A DNA stretch of 64,000 bases, from NCBI RefSeq assembly GCF_027579695.1, contig NC_083577.1, positions 43,254,198 to 43,318,197 of the forward strand, read 5' to 3'. Position 1 is the first letter of the stretch; each line of letters opens with the position of its first letter. Positions 44,470 through 55,900 of this stretch are shown in pieces. The notes below the pieces were generated by a model. That model saw only the letters and a program-made list of their open reading frames with translations, did no database searches and was not told the DNA's origin. Both the position numbers and the translations under genes were made by a program. The stretch comes from Neoarius graeffei (taxonomy: Eukaryota > Chordata > Actinopteri > Siluriformes > Ariidae).

Positions 44470-45175
44470 TGTAGATGATGATATGTTTTACAGTGTTGAA
44501 CTCCTTTCTGATATTGCTCCACTATTTGTCGGTGCAGAATTAGGGGGATTGGTGATCCTCTTCCCATCTTTACTTCTGAGAGCCGCTGGCACTCCAAGAT
44601 GCTCTTTTTATACCCAGTCATGTTAATGACCTATTGCCAATTGACCTAATGAGTTGCAATTTGGTCCTCCAGCTGTTCCTTTTTTGTACCTTTAACTTTT
44701 CCAGCCTCTTATTGCCCCTGTCTCAACTTTTTTGAGATGTGTTGCTGTCATGAAATTTCAAATGAGCCAATATTTGGCATGAAATTTCAAAATGTCTCAC
44801 TTTCGACATTTGATATGTTGTCTATGTTCTATTGTGAATACAATATCAATTTTTGAGATTTGTAAATTATTGCATTCTGTTTTTATTTACAATTTGTACT
44901 TTGTCCCAATTTTTTTGGAATTGGGGTTGGATATACTCACAGGTGAAATGTCCGTCCACAACCTTTGACCTGATGATTTGTACAGTTCACTGCTGCACAT
45001 GTAGGCATATTTCTTGTAATTTTTCTCACCAACTACATAAATAACTTGTCCAATTTTGTGCAGCTTCCAGTAGTCTAAATGACCGTTCCGCTCTACTATG
45101 GGAGTGGTAAAATGGCGACCACTCTGACGAATCTATGAGCTCTCCAGATTTTTCTAGAGATAGAGCTCAGTGGGG

Positions 45176-45547
45176 GGCAGCACGGTGGTGTAGTGGTTAG
45201 CACTGTTGCCTCACAGCAAGAAGGTCCTGGGTTCGAGCCCAGTGGCCGACAGGGGCCTTTCTGTGTGGAGTTTGCATGTTCTCCCCTTGTCCGTGTGGGT
45301 TTCCTCCGGGTGCTCCGGTTTCCCCCACAGTCCAAAGACATGCAGGTTAGGCTAATTGGTGGCTCTAAATTGACTGTAGGTGTGAATGTGAATGTGAATG
45401 GTTGTTTGTCTATGTGTCAGCCCTGCGATGACCTGGCGACTTGTCCAGGGTGTACCCTGCCTTTCGCCCATAGTCAGCTGGGATAGGCTCCAGCTTGCCT
45501 GCGACCCTGTAGAACAGGATAAGTGGCTACAGATAATGGATGGATGG
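45176..45547 (+). mobile_element. V-SINE, GGATGGATGG-tail type
   Basis: Target duplication AGAGCTCAGTGG on both sides. The tail GATAATGGATGGATGGAT differs from the GATGAG type. The body has internal variants also seen in the copies at 5579 and 51090. Confidence 0.93.
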
Positions 45548-46168
45548 ATAGAGCTCAGTGGTTGAAATGTTTACCTCTTTTTCTCTGCTTGAACTCTAGA
45601 ATACTTCAGTTGTAGCAGTCTGGCTTGGTTTATATCTGAAACACTTGGATGAAATGAATGCTCCCCTGACAGGTTAATGCACAGCGCACTCTGCCCAGGT
45701 AAATATTTGTTCCCTAATGTTCCCTTGGGCCCCATGTCTACTCAGGGCATATGGACTCACATATGCCTCGTCACCTTCCTTGCCCAGTTTACATCCCATA
45801 TCCAGTCCCATTTATGGCACCTCTGCTGCCATCAAAAATGGTTGCCTGAACCACTTCTAGCCATACTGGTATTAACCTACAGTATTCAGCAGGGGGACTC
45901 ACATGACTGAGAACAAAACACAGAGGTACAGTATGAAGCTTTATCAGATGACATGAACAATATACAAGAAGGTGCTAGAGGTTTTAGGAAGAACTATGTG
46001 AAGCCCTTCATAGGATTGTGATATATAACCTTTCACCCCATCAGATTGGTGGAGCAGAATGGAGAAAAGTGCTGCAAATATTGACTCGGGTGCTGTTCAG
46101 CCTGTAATGTAGTATAGTGGCCTTGAAGTGTACAGCCAATCAATATGTCCTGAAAGCTACCCTCTATG
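45548..46168. other. non-coding sequence
   Basis: No gene or repeat recognised. Confidence 0.5.
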
Positions 46169-46170
46169 TA

Positions 46171-46701
46171 CAGTACCAGTCAAAAGTTTAGACACACCTT
46201 CTAATTCAGTGGTTTTTCATTATTTTTATGAATTAAAATACACTTCATATCTTAAAGTAATGATGGATGTCATTTCTGTTTACTTAGTTCTTGACATAAT
46301 ATGGATTACAGTTGTGGAATAGGGCTATTTACTGTATTTTTATTATTTACTATTTCTGTTTGATCTCAAACACATTAAGAAGGCAAGAAATTGCACTAAT
46401 TAACTTTTGACGAGGCACCTGTTAACTGAAAAGCATTCCAGGTGACTCCCTCATGAAGCTGGTTAAGATAATGCCAATGATGTGTAAAGCATCATCAAGG
46501 TAAAGGGTGGCTACTTTGAAGAATTTAAAATATGAAACTTTTTTTTTTACACTTTTTTTGTTTACCACATAATTCCATATGTTCCATGTGCTATTTCATA
46601 GTTTTCATGTCTTCAGTGTTGTTCTACAATGTACTACAATAGTCAAAATATAGAAACACCTATAAATGAGTAGGGGGTGTCCAAACTTTTGACTGGTAGT
46701 G
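46171..46701. mobile_element. non-autonomous Tc1-like MITE
   Basis: CAGTACCAGTCAAAAGTTTA and the inverse of CACTACCAGTCAAAAGTTTG are terminal repeats with a TA target on the left. The 531-bp body is AT-rich without coding. Confidence 0.85.
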
Positions 46702-47362
46702 CTCTGAAATTAAAACAAATGGGGAAACCTGTAAAATATTGATGTTTGTTAGCTAACACATTTAAATATGGTCTAACTAAGTGCACTTTATAACAGGTTG
46801 GCAAATGGGAGAATGTGAATCGTTATCAGTTGACTTGTGTAAGCTTGTTACTGACATGCTTCCCATACAGAATGTATTTGCTTATCTGGTCAGTCTGAAA
46901 GGATGGTGGTATTTTCTCAGTTCACATCTATATCGTCCTTGGAAGCAGCACAGACATCTGTTAACATAGCATACAGTGCTCAGCGTAAATGAGTACACCC
47001 CCTTTGAAAAGTAACATTTTAAACAATATCTCAATGAACACAAACAATTTCCAAAATGGTGAAAAGACAAAGTTTAATATAACATCTGTTTAACTTATAA
47101 CGTGAAAGTAAGGTTAATAATATAAACTTAGATTACACATTTTTCAGTTTTACTCAAATTAGCGTGGTGCAAAAATGAGTACACCCCACAACAAAAACTA
47201 CTGCATCTAGTACTTTGTATGGCCTCCATGATTTTTTTAATGACAGCACCAAGTCTTCTAGGCATGGAATGAACAAGTTGGTGACATTTTGCAACATCAA
47301 TCTTTTTCCATTCTTCAACAATGACCTCTTTTAGTGACTGGATGCTGGATGGAGAGTGATGC

Positions 47363-48229
47363 TCAACTTGTCTCTTCAGAATTCCCCCATAGGTGTTCGA
47401 TTGGGTTCAGATCAGGAGACATACTTGGCCACTGAATCACTTTCATCCTGTTCTTCTTCAGAAATCCAACAGTGGCCTTAGATGTGTGTTTAGGATCATT
47501 GTCATGTTGGAAAAGTGCACGACGACCAAGGGCACGGAGTGATGGTAGTATCTTCTCTTTCAGTATAGAGCAATACATCTGTGAATTCATGATGCCATCA
47601 ATGAAATGCAGCTCTCCGACACCAGCAGCACTCATGCAGCCCCACATAAGGACACTGCCACCACCATGTTTCACTGTAGGCACTATGCATTTTTCTTTGT
47701 ATTCTTCACCTTTGTGACGCCATACAGTTTTGAAGCCATCAGTTCCAAAAACATTTATCTTGGTCTCATCACTCCAGAGTATAGAGTCCCAGTAGTCTTC
47801 ATCTTTGTCAGCATGGGCCCTGGCAAACTCTAGGTGGGCTTTTTTGTGCCTGGGCTTTAGGAGAGGCTTCTTTCGTGGACAGCATCCATGCATGCCATTC
47901 CTCTGCAGTGTACACCGTATTGTGTCACGGGAAATAGTCACCCCAGTTTGGCTTTCTACTTCTTTAGATAACTGCAGTGAACTTGCATGCCGATTTTCTT
48001 CAACCCTTCTCATCTGAAGACGCTCCTGTCAAGGTGTTAACTTCCGTGGACGACCTGGACATGTCTGTGAGGTGGTTGCTGTTCCATCTTTCTTAAATTT
48101 TTGTACCACTTTTGCTACAGTATTCTGACTGATAAGTAAAGCTTTGCTGATCTTCTTGTAGCCTTCACCTTTGTGGTGGAAAGAAATTATTTTCTTTGGG
48201 GAATTCTGGAGAGACAAGTTGAGCATCAC
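47363..48229 (-). pseudogene. Tc1-like transposase with one stop and a late frameshift
   Basis: From 48229 the frame reads [14 protein letters not shown] (encoded by the terminal repeat), the helix-turn-helix region and GRPRKLTP, then a TGA stop. It resumes in the same frame as MRRVEENRHASSLQLSKEVE. The core is complete: [49 protein letters not shown] (DD34E). Just after LWG a five-G run shifts the frame to NSEETS and a stop. The expected C-terminus ([16 protein letters not shown]) continues in the next frame. Copy 1 at 3.3 kb has the same five-G run. Confidence 0.9.
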
Positions 48230-48485
48230 TCTCCATCCAGCATCCAGTCACTAAAAAAGGTCATTGTTGAAGAATGGAAAAAGATTGATATTGCAAAATG
48301 TCGCCAACTTGTTCATTCCATGCTTAGAAGACTTGGTGCTGTCATTAAAAATCATGGAGGCCATGCAAAGTACTAGATGTAGTAGTTTTTGTTGTGGAGT
48401 GTACTCATTTTTGCACCACCCTAATTTGAGTAAAACTGAAAAATGTGTAATCTAAGTTTATATTATTAACCTTACTTTCATGTTA

Positions 48486-49436
48486 CGGCACGGTGGTGTG
48501 GTGGTTAGCGCTGTCGCCTCACAGCAAGAAGGTCCTGGGTTCGAGCCCCGGGGCCGGCGAGGGCCTTTCTGTGTGGAGTTTGCATGTTCTCCCCGTGTCC
48601 GCGTGGGTTTCCTCCGGGTGCTCCGGTTTCCCCCACAGTCCAAAGACATGCAGGTTAGGTTGACTGGTGACTCTAAATTGACCGTAGGTGTGAGTGTGAA
48701 TGGTTGTCTGTGTCTATGTGTCAGCCCTGTGATGACCTGGCGACTTGTCCAGGGTGTACCCCGCCTTTCGCCCATAGTCAGCTGGGATAGGCTCCAGCTT
48801 GCCTGCGACCCTGTAGAAGGATAAAGCGGCTAGAGATAATGAGATGAGATATATATATATTCAACCCCGATTCCAAAAAAGTTGGGACAAAGTACAAATT
48901 GTAAATAAAAACGGAATGCAATGAGGTGGAAGTTTCAAAATTCCATATTTTATTCAGAATAGAACATAGATGACATATCAAATGTTTAAACTGAGAAAAT
49001 GTATCATTTAAAGAGAAAAATTAGGTGATTTTAAATTTCATGATAACAACACTTCTCGGCGGCACGGTGGTGTAGTGGTTAGCGCTGTCGCCTCACAGCA
49101 AGAAGGTCCTGGGTTCGAGCCCCGGGGCCGGCGAGGGCCTTTCTGTGTGGAGTTTGCATGTTCTCCCCGTGTCCGCGTGGGTTTCCTCCGGGTGCTCCGG
49201 TTTCCCCCACAGTCCAAAGACATGCAGGTTAGGTTAACTGGTGACTCTAAATTGACCGTAGGTGTGAATGTGAGTGTGAATGGTTGTCTGTGTCTATGTG
49301 TCAGCTCTGTGATGACCTGGCGACTTGTCCAGGGTGTACCCCGCCTTTCGCCCGTAGTCAGCTGGGATAGGCTCCAGCTCGCCTGCGACCCTGTAGAACA
49401 GGATAAAGCGGCTAGAGATAATGAGATGAGAATGAG
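48486..49436 (+). mobile_element. composite V-SINE / Tc1 fragment / V-SINE insertion
   Basis: A V-SINE (48486-48850), a 195-bp Tc1 left end of another family (48860-49057), and a second V-SINE (49058-49436) sit together between one pair of target duplications ACTTTCAYGTTA (48474-48485, 49437-49448). The middle 605 bp equals 42872-43476. The second V-SINE lacks the ACAACACTTCTC duplication on its right that its partner at 43155 has. Confidence 0.93.
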
Positions 49437-49748
49437 ACTTTCACGTTACAAGTTAAACAGATGTTATAATAAACTTTGTCTTTTCACCATTTTGGAAATT
49501 GTTTGTGTTCATTGAGATATTGTTTAAAATGTTACTTTTCAAAGGGGGTGTACTCATTTACGCTGAGCACTGTATATTTTCTGTAAATATAATTTAAAAA
49601 GCAGCCAAAAATATTTCGTAGCCTTTGGCATTGTATAGGAATGGAATATGTTGGGTTTTAAATGTATTGAGCTGTTGTTTTAACATCCCTGACCATTTCC
49701 CCTTCCTTACACCAACCTGTAGCTTTGTATGAAATATCAGAAAGTAAA

Positions 49749-50690
49749 TGTCACAGTCCGGTCCAGTCCATCCATGCCTGAGTTTGTGGGACTTCCATGC
49801 CGGCTCTAGGCCTGATCCGGGACAGGAATTCAGTCCTGCCCTGCTGAAGGCCATTTTCCCTGAAGGCACTCCCACACCTGCCACCACTCCTCGGGGCCTT
49901 CTTAAGAACTGTTTGGAGCTACTCCACTTGCCAGATTGTATCTCGTAGACTTTCCTCTCCTCACTACAACCCTTTGGTACTGAAAGAAAGAAAGCACAAC
50001 TTTATTCATCACACACTTGTGAAATTTCCTCTCTGCATTTAACCCATCTGAAGCAGTGAATACGCACATGCACACACGTGAGGAATGAGCACACACACAT
50101 ACCCAGAGCAGTGGGCAGCCATGCTAACAGTGCCCAGGGAGCGGCTGGGAGTTAGGTGCCTCGCTCAAGGGCACCTCAGCCCAAGGCCGTCCCATATTAA
50201 CCTAACCTTTGAACTGTGGGGGAAACCGGAGCACCCAGAGGAAACCCACGCAGACACGGGGAGAACATGCAAACTCCACACAGAAAGGCCCTTGCCGGCC
50301 GCTGGGTTCGAACCCAGAACCTGTGTCTTCTTGATTCCCCCTGCCTGAATTGTTCCTTGTTTTTTGTCTAGTTTTCTGTCCATTTTTTTGTCCCTGTTTT
50401 ACCTGCTTGTTCCTTTGGATTGTGTTTTTGGTTCTTCTGCCTGGATTTCCCTTGTCCCTGTGTTCTTCGATTTTTGTTAAGATTTTTCTGTCCTGTTTTT
50501 GTCCCTGACTGTGCCTACCTGCTCCTCTGTGTTTTTGGCCTCCTGGCCTGTTTTTTGACCACTGATTTTTTTTGCCTGATCCCTACTGTACCTCTGCCCT
50601 CTACTTCATTAAAGAAGCTTTTCTCTGTACACTGCCTGTCTTGAGTCTGTTCTTGGATCCTCACTTCACCTCAGCTCGCCATTTCTGACA
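49749..50690. mobile_element. solo LTR of an LTR retrotransposon (fossil)
   Basis: It begins TGTCACAGTCCGG, ends TTTCTGACA and is flanked by a 5-bp duplication GTAAA (49744-49748, 50691-50695). The T-rich 3' part with ATTAAAG fits an LTR. No internal coding region is present, and it contains a SINE insertion. The family is not determined; Ty3/Gypsy-like is possible. Clean ends suggest moderate age. Confidence 0.75.
49983..50321 (-). mobile_element. V-SINE with type B tail, inside the solo LTR
   Basis: The 3' tail comes first: GAAAGAAAGAAAGC, CATTTAACCCATCTGAAGCA, a CA/TG run, GGTGCCTCGCTCAAGGGCAC. It then joins the standard core and part of the tRNA-like head ending GGTTCGAACCCAGAACC. The first part of the head is missing. 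Confidence 0.88.
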
Positions 50691-50695
50691 GTAAA

Positions 50696-51088
50696 GGCAT
50701 CTTATGAATACCAATGTACCACTCACAGGAAACAACTCTCAAATACTATCAAAATAGTATTGTTTGTTTAGTGAAAGCTAACTAAAATTCCATTTTGTTT
50801 GTTTTTATTTTTAGTGGTAAACTTGACTGTTGTCAAGATGTAAATTGGACTGTTTTGTAATCATGCATTTTTACCACAGGGTGGTGTGTTATACTCCTTA
50901 AACAGCACAATGGCATTTACTCAACAAACTGTGATATTTTCGTTTACATTTACTGCATTTGGTCATTAAATCTACATCCAGATTACTGTAAATCTGCTTT
51001 GTGACAATATTGTTAATTACTATACAAATAAAAGTGAGCTGAATTTAATAATAGAAATTGGTTTGAAAAGTATTTTTATAAAAAAAAA
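50696..51088. other. non-coding sequence
   Basis: AT-rich; no gene recognised. Confidence 0.5.
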
Positions 51089-51089
51089 A

Positions 51090-51449
51090 GTCCATCCATC
51101 CATTATCTGTAGCCACTTATCCTGTACAGGGTCGCAGGCAAGCTGGAGCCCATCCCAGTTGACTATGGGTGAGAGGCGGGGCACACCCTGGACAAGTCAC
51201 CAGGTCATCGCAGGGCTGACACATAGAGACAAACAACCATTCACATTCACACCTACGGTCAATTTAGAGCCACCAATTAGCCTAACCTGCATGTCTTTGG
51301 ACTGTGGGGGAAACCGGAGCGCCCGGAGGAAACCCACACAGACATGCAAACTCCATACAGAAAGGCCCTCGTCAGCCGCTGGGCTCGAACCCAGGACCTT
51401 CTTGTTGTGAGGTGACAGTGCTAACCTCTACATCACTGTGCCACCCAGG
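51090..51449 (-). mobile_element. V-SINE, GGATGGATGG-tail type
   Basis: Begins TCCATCCATCCATTATCTGT and ends at GTGCCACCC. AAAAGTATTTTT-like flanks suggest a diverged target duplication. It is older than the GATGAG-type copies. Confidence 0.9.
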
Positions 51450-52200
51450 CAAAAAGTATTATTTTTTTAAATGTCTTATGCATCAGTAGAAAAAAATATA
51501 TTTCCATACATTCATTTGTTCAAGCATTAAATGTTAGACAAATTTTAATATGGCTTTCAAGAAAATTTTCAAATACCATGTTAGTTAATAGACCACTTTA
51601 AAAAATAATAATGCAAACAAACAGAAAAACATAAGTGGCACTTTCTGAGATTACCTGAAGACAACTAAATGAAACAGCCAAAGAACTAAGCTTAAAACAA
51701 CCTAGCAGCCAATTTCCTTATAAAACCGCATGACCGTGACAAAAGCTGGTCACACCAAAATGACATCAGTTAGTTTCTTTTAGTACTCTCTGTCTTTTTA
51801 TTTTTTTAAATATATAAAACCTTTTTTTACATAATCTTCATATATGGCAAAGTGAGGGCTAATCGTGTATATACATGAGTGATGTCAAGACACTTTACGT
51901 ACTGCTTTTAAATGACAGCGAATACCTCTCAGGGAGACATAGAGCTTTTGTGTGCATGGTGGTCTATAAATAAACAGGATGTGCTTGTGAGAAGGGTGTT
52001 TAGATGAGAGGACAGAAGATGCTGAGAGTGAAGCTTTAAGATCACCAGACAGATCTGAGCACTGGGGCCATTTCCTGTTAGCAAAGGGGTTTCTATACAC
52101 AGCCAAATGTGCAGAGTAGAGTGCTACACAACCCTTCAGTGAAGCTCAGCAACAAGAATTCAAGATTTCCAGACACATTTCTGGAGTCTCAGGGAATGTA
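51450..52200 (+). promoter_or_regulatory. upstream region of the CD3-zeta-like gene (inferred)
   Basis: An AT-rich stretch is followed by about 70 bp of likely 5' UTR before the ATG. No mapped start or clear TATA box can be supported. Confidence 0.3.
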
Positions 52201-52891
52201 ATGGCAGTGTTCAAGAAGGATGTCCTGCTGTGCCTGGCCTTACTGCTTTCCTCTGCAGGTGAGGTTATTTGTTCTTCTTCCCATTTTTTATTTATAACGT
52301 TAACAATAATCATGTCTCAATTAGTCATATAGGCCAGAGCTCTTTAATTCATAGTTTCAACAATGGAGATAATTATTTCCATGAGATAATTATCACAAAT
52401 GAATGCACTTTAATGTCTGACAGATTTTACAATAGAAAAACATATTTTGGGTTGATACATCTCAGAGAATTAGAAATTACCGTTGAAGCTTTACCGCTCA
52501 CGGCGATATAGAAAGGCTGTGCGCAACACACATTTGTTCCATTTCAACACTTGCACTCTTTTCACCAACAGCTCAGATTGATTTTCTCAGATGTGGTTTA
52601 TAGCTTTTATGTTGTCTTTTTTTATTATTACAGTACTATGTTGCATCAGTTTTGTCATTATTATTTTTCACACACTGTAGTTGGGAAAATTACCCTTATA
52701 CAGCCAGACTCCTTGTGTAAAACTGAAGTCATCACACAGGGAATGTTTCATTAGTAAAGCTACATGCATTTCTGAATTCACCAAATCAGTTTCTTAGTTC
52801 TTGCACCAGCATGCAATAATGGCAAATCATTTATTTTCCATAGATTATCTAAGATTATTGCACTGGTTGTGTGCAATATCTTAAAGGTATT

Positions 52892-52960
<69 letters not shown>

Positions 52961-55900
52961 GTTAATTCATTATAAATGTAATCAGTAGCTGGGAGACCAA
53001 AATCCATAATATAGTCAGTTATTTGTCATCCTATTTGAGATGGTTTTGTCTTCATGAAGAGACCACTGTCTTAGGGTTAAGTATGAACATGTAGATGGAG
53101 AGGGTTTTTTTTATGAATGATTGTTCATAAAGCTCCTATCTGCATTTGGTATATATAAAACATTATTGTGTTTCAAGTGTTTGCTTTACAAACTTTGCAA
53201 ATTTAGCAATCTTACTAATTTTTGTTTTGCTTAGAAGTATGAGTAGCATACAGGAAGTGGCCCACCTATTAAATTTATATTATTCTTATTTTTATGATTC
53301 ATCTTCCAAAGTCACATTGTGTCCAGGTTCCAAACTCAGCATTTTCTGCATTTTTGACAATACAGCTGAAATTTTAAAATTCAAATGAATTAAATGTACA
53401 CCTCTACGTAAGACCTATGCAAATTATGTTTTTGCTTATTGTCAGAAATACATATTTATACTGTTTTTCATTGTCATACACTAGAAGCAAATATTTTTCT
53501 AAATAAAATATTACACGGGTTAATTCTGAAGACATGATGACCAAAAAAATTGCATGAAGTGGTTTTGTGCGCATTCAAATAGACTAACGGAATGTGTATT
53601 AGCGAGGAATGTCTTCTTGTATTAATGTTTTATTCAATAATTTTTAATATGCCATGACTTTCTTGGCATATGGTTTCCAACACAGTAAATGATGAAGAAA
53701 CACCTGAGTTGACTGCAAAAAACATGCTTGATATGATAAACAATGTTCTTTAGCGCTGTGCAATACATTTTACATCTAAGGAGGTTTAAGATCTCTTTTT
53801 TTCAGCGCAAGTAAAAGATACTTTCATATATTGTTTAAAATATAATCAGTTACAGCACTGAATCTAGATTGGTCCTTTTTTCCATTGCAACTATTTACTA
53901 AATAATAGCACTTTATTGTTTAATACAATAAACACCTAATGCTAACTCATTTTAAAAGATCTTTCATAAAGTTTACATGTAATACAAATCACACTGTCAA
54001 TTAAAAGTGGCTTCTCTGCTCTTGTCCTCCTTACTGTGCTGTTCATTAACAATTCATTTTAAGTGTCTTGCTGACTTCTCTTTTAGAAGTTATTAAGAAT
54101 GATGATAATGTAGGAAACTTTCACTAATTCAACAACTATGCAATACATTTTCAAGAATGAAATCATTTTCTACAATGTATTTGTGTAATTTGAATTAATT
54201 ATGGTGCATGAGTACTTGGTGCAAATTATTTGGATGTGCTTATGTACAATTACTTTCTGATAAACATGTGGTCAGTTTTTAACCACTAACCTCAAGCCCC
54301 CTTTGCTGTGACATAGAAATGTAGTGATGCATATAAACCATCAGCATCTATTTTTCACCTCTTTATGAGAAACCACTGAACTACATGCTGAATTACACAC
54401 TATCGTGTGTTAATACTCTAGCTGTACCTCTGACAGGAAGGCATGCACTTAGCAGGAGATAGTTTTATCATCAGGCCTGAGCTCAGCTTTCAGTTCATAG
54501 TAACACCAAGTGAACTGAACACACCTGGCACCCAGTGTCCTTGGAGTTTCACTATAATACTATTATTTTAATATTAATGTTTGTAGATTTTCTTGCTTAA
54601 TACTAGTAGACTTTCTCTCAACAATCACTTTGTGACTAAGGGTACACGGCCATTTATTCTTGACCCATAAGAAATTCGCTGAGCAATATTTATTCCTGGC
54701 CAAGATTCATTCTTCCAGACCCAAACACCACAGATAGCTAATAGATTTGACTTTTGGTGATGCAGCTCAGCTCAGCAGCTTGTGCCAAGAGCTCCAGTGC
54801 AAACCCTCTGTTTATACTCAGCTTTCGTTCTCCATAGTGGGCACACATTCATAATTTTGTTGCTAAGAAAATACATGAGTTTTCTTTGTAGATTATGTTT
54901 AGGTTAGTCCTCAAAAAGAAAAGACAATATTTTATTTCAATACTACATATACTTCGTATTACCATCACATAGGCCTTATTAACAAGAAACAAACATAACC
55001 ATTTTAAACTGATCGCTGAATTTCAGGTTCAGGAGATTGCATACTCTTCAGACAAAATGAAGGAAACAAAGAAAGGCCTTTATTTTATTCGACTTTCTAC
55101 ATTATTGCAATTTACACAAATGGTGTAAACAGTGTAAAAATGAAGATACTAATACTGATAAACTCTTCCTTTGGAAACTTATGAACTGAATGTTCTCTGA
55201 ATATAAATGTTCTCGAACAACTTGAATGTCCCCTATATACAGTGGGGCAAAATAGTATTTAGTCAGTCACCAATTGTGCAAGTTCTCCCACTTAAAAAGA
55301 TGAGAGAGGCCTGTAATTTTCATCATAGGTATACCTCAACTATGAGAGACAAAATGAGAAAAAAAAATCCAGAAAATCACATTGTCTGATTTTTAAAGAA
55401 TTTATTTGCAAATTATGGTGGAAAATAAGTATTTGGTCAATAACAAAAGTTCATCTCAATACTTTGTTATATACCCTTTGTTGGCAATGACAGAGGTCAA
55501 ACATTTTCTGTAAGTCTTCACAAGGTTTTCACACACTGTTGCTGGTATTTTGGCCCATTCCTCCATGCAGATCTCCTCTAGAGCAATGATGTTTTGGGGC
55601 TGTCGCTGGGCAACACGGACTTTCAACTCCCTCCAAAGATTTTCTATGGGGTTGAGATCTGGAGACTGGCTAGGCCATTCCAGGACCTTGAAATGCTTCT
55701 TACGAAGCCACTCCTTCATTGCCCGGGCGGTGTGTTTGGGATCATTGTCATGCTGAAAGACCCAGCCACGTTTCATCTTCAATGCCCTTGCTGATGGAAG
55801 GAGGTTTTCACTCAAAATCTCACATGACTCCATTCATTCTTTCCTTTACACGGATCAGTCATCCTGGTCCCTTTGCAGAAAAACAGCCCCAAAGCATGAT

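Larger units (their letters stand above)
42957..44931 (-). mobile_element. Tc1-like element (TTCAACCCCGATTCC family)
   Basis: Terminal repeats TTCAACCCCGATTCC and the inverse of TCCAACCCCAATTCC are flanked by TA/TATA. The body is about 1.59 kb once the V-SINE at 43155 and its duplication are removed. It is inserted in the THAP-type remnant. Confidence 0.93.
42175..45130 (-). mobile_element. THAP-type transposon remnant with nested insertions
   Basis: The inverse of GATGGGAGTGGTAATATGGC near 42185-42216 is matched by CTATGGGAGTGGTAAAATGG at 45096, giving possible terminal repeats. Just inside the right one, the minus strand reads from 45008 MPTCAAVNCTNHQVKGCGRT, the start of a THAP zinc finger, then FHL and a donor-like GTGAGT. 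Most of the element between is occupied by V-SINEs and a Tc1 or has been lost. Confidence 0.5.
46974..49572 (-). mobile_element. Tc1-like element, long-TIR family, copy 2
   Basis: Ends CAGTGCTCAGCGTAAATGAG and its inverse are flanked by TA. The left 412 bp (to about 47386) recur inverted at the right (from about 48198), interrupted there by the composite SINE insertion at 48486-49436. Without it the element is about 1.64 kb. The terminal repeats are long enough to include the last 60 or so codons of the transposase. Confidence 0.93.

Noticed and set aside
48842-49060. A second complete Tc1 of the TTCAACCCC family
   Set aside because: Only the left 195 bp are present with no transposase and no right end; it is a copied fragment, explained by the transfer from 42.9 kb.
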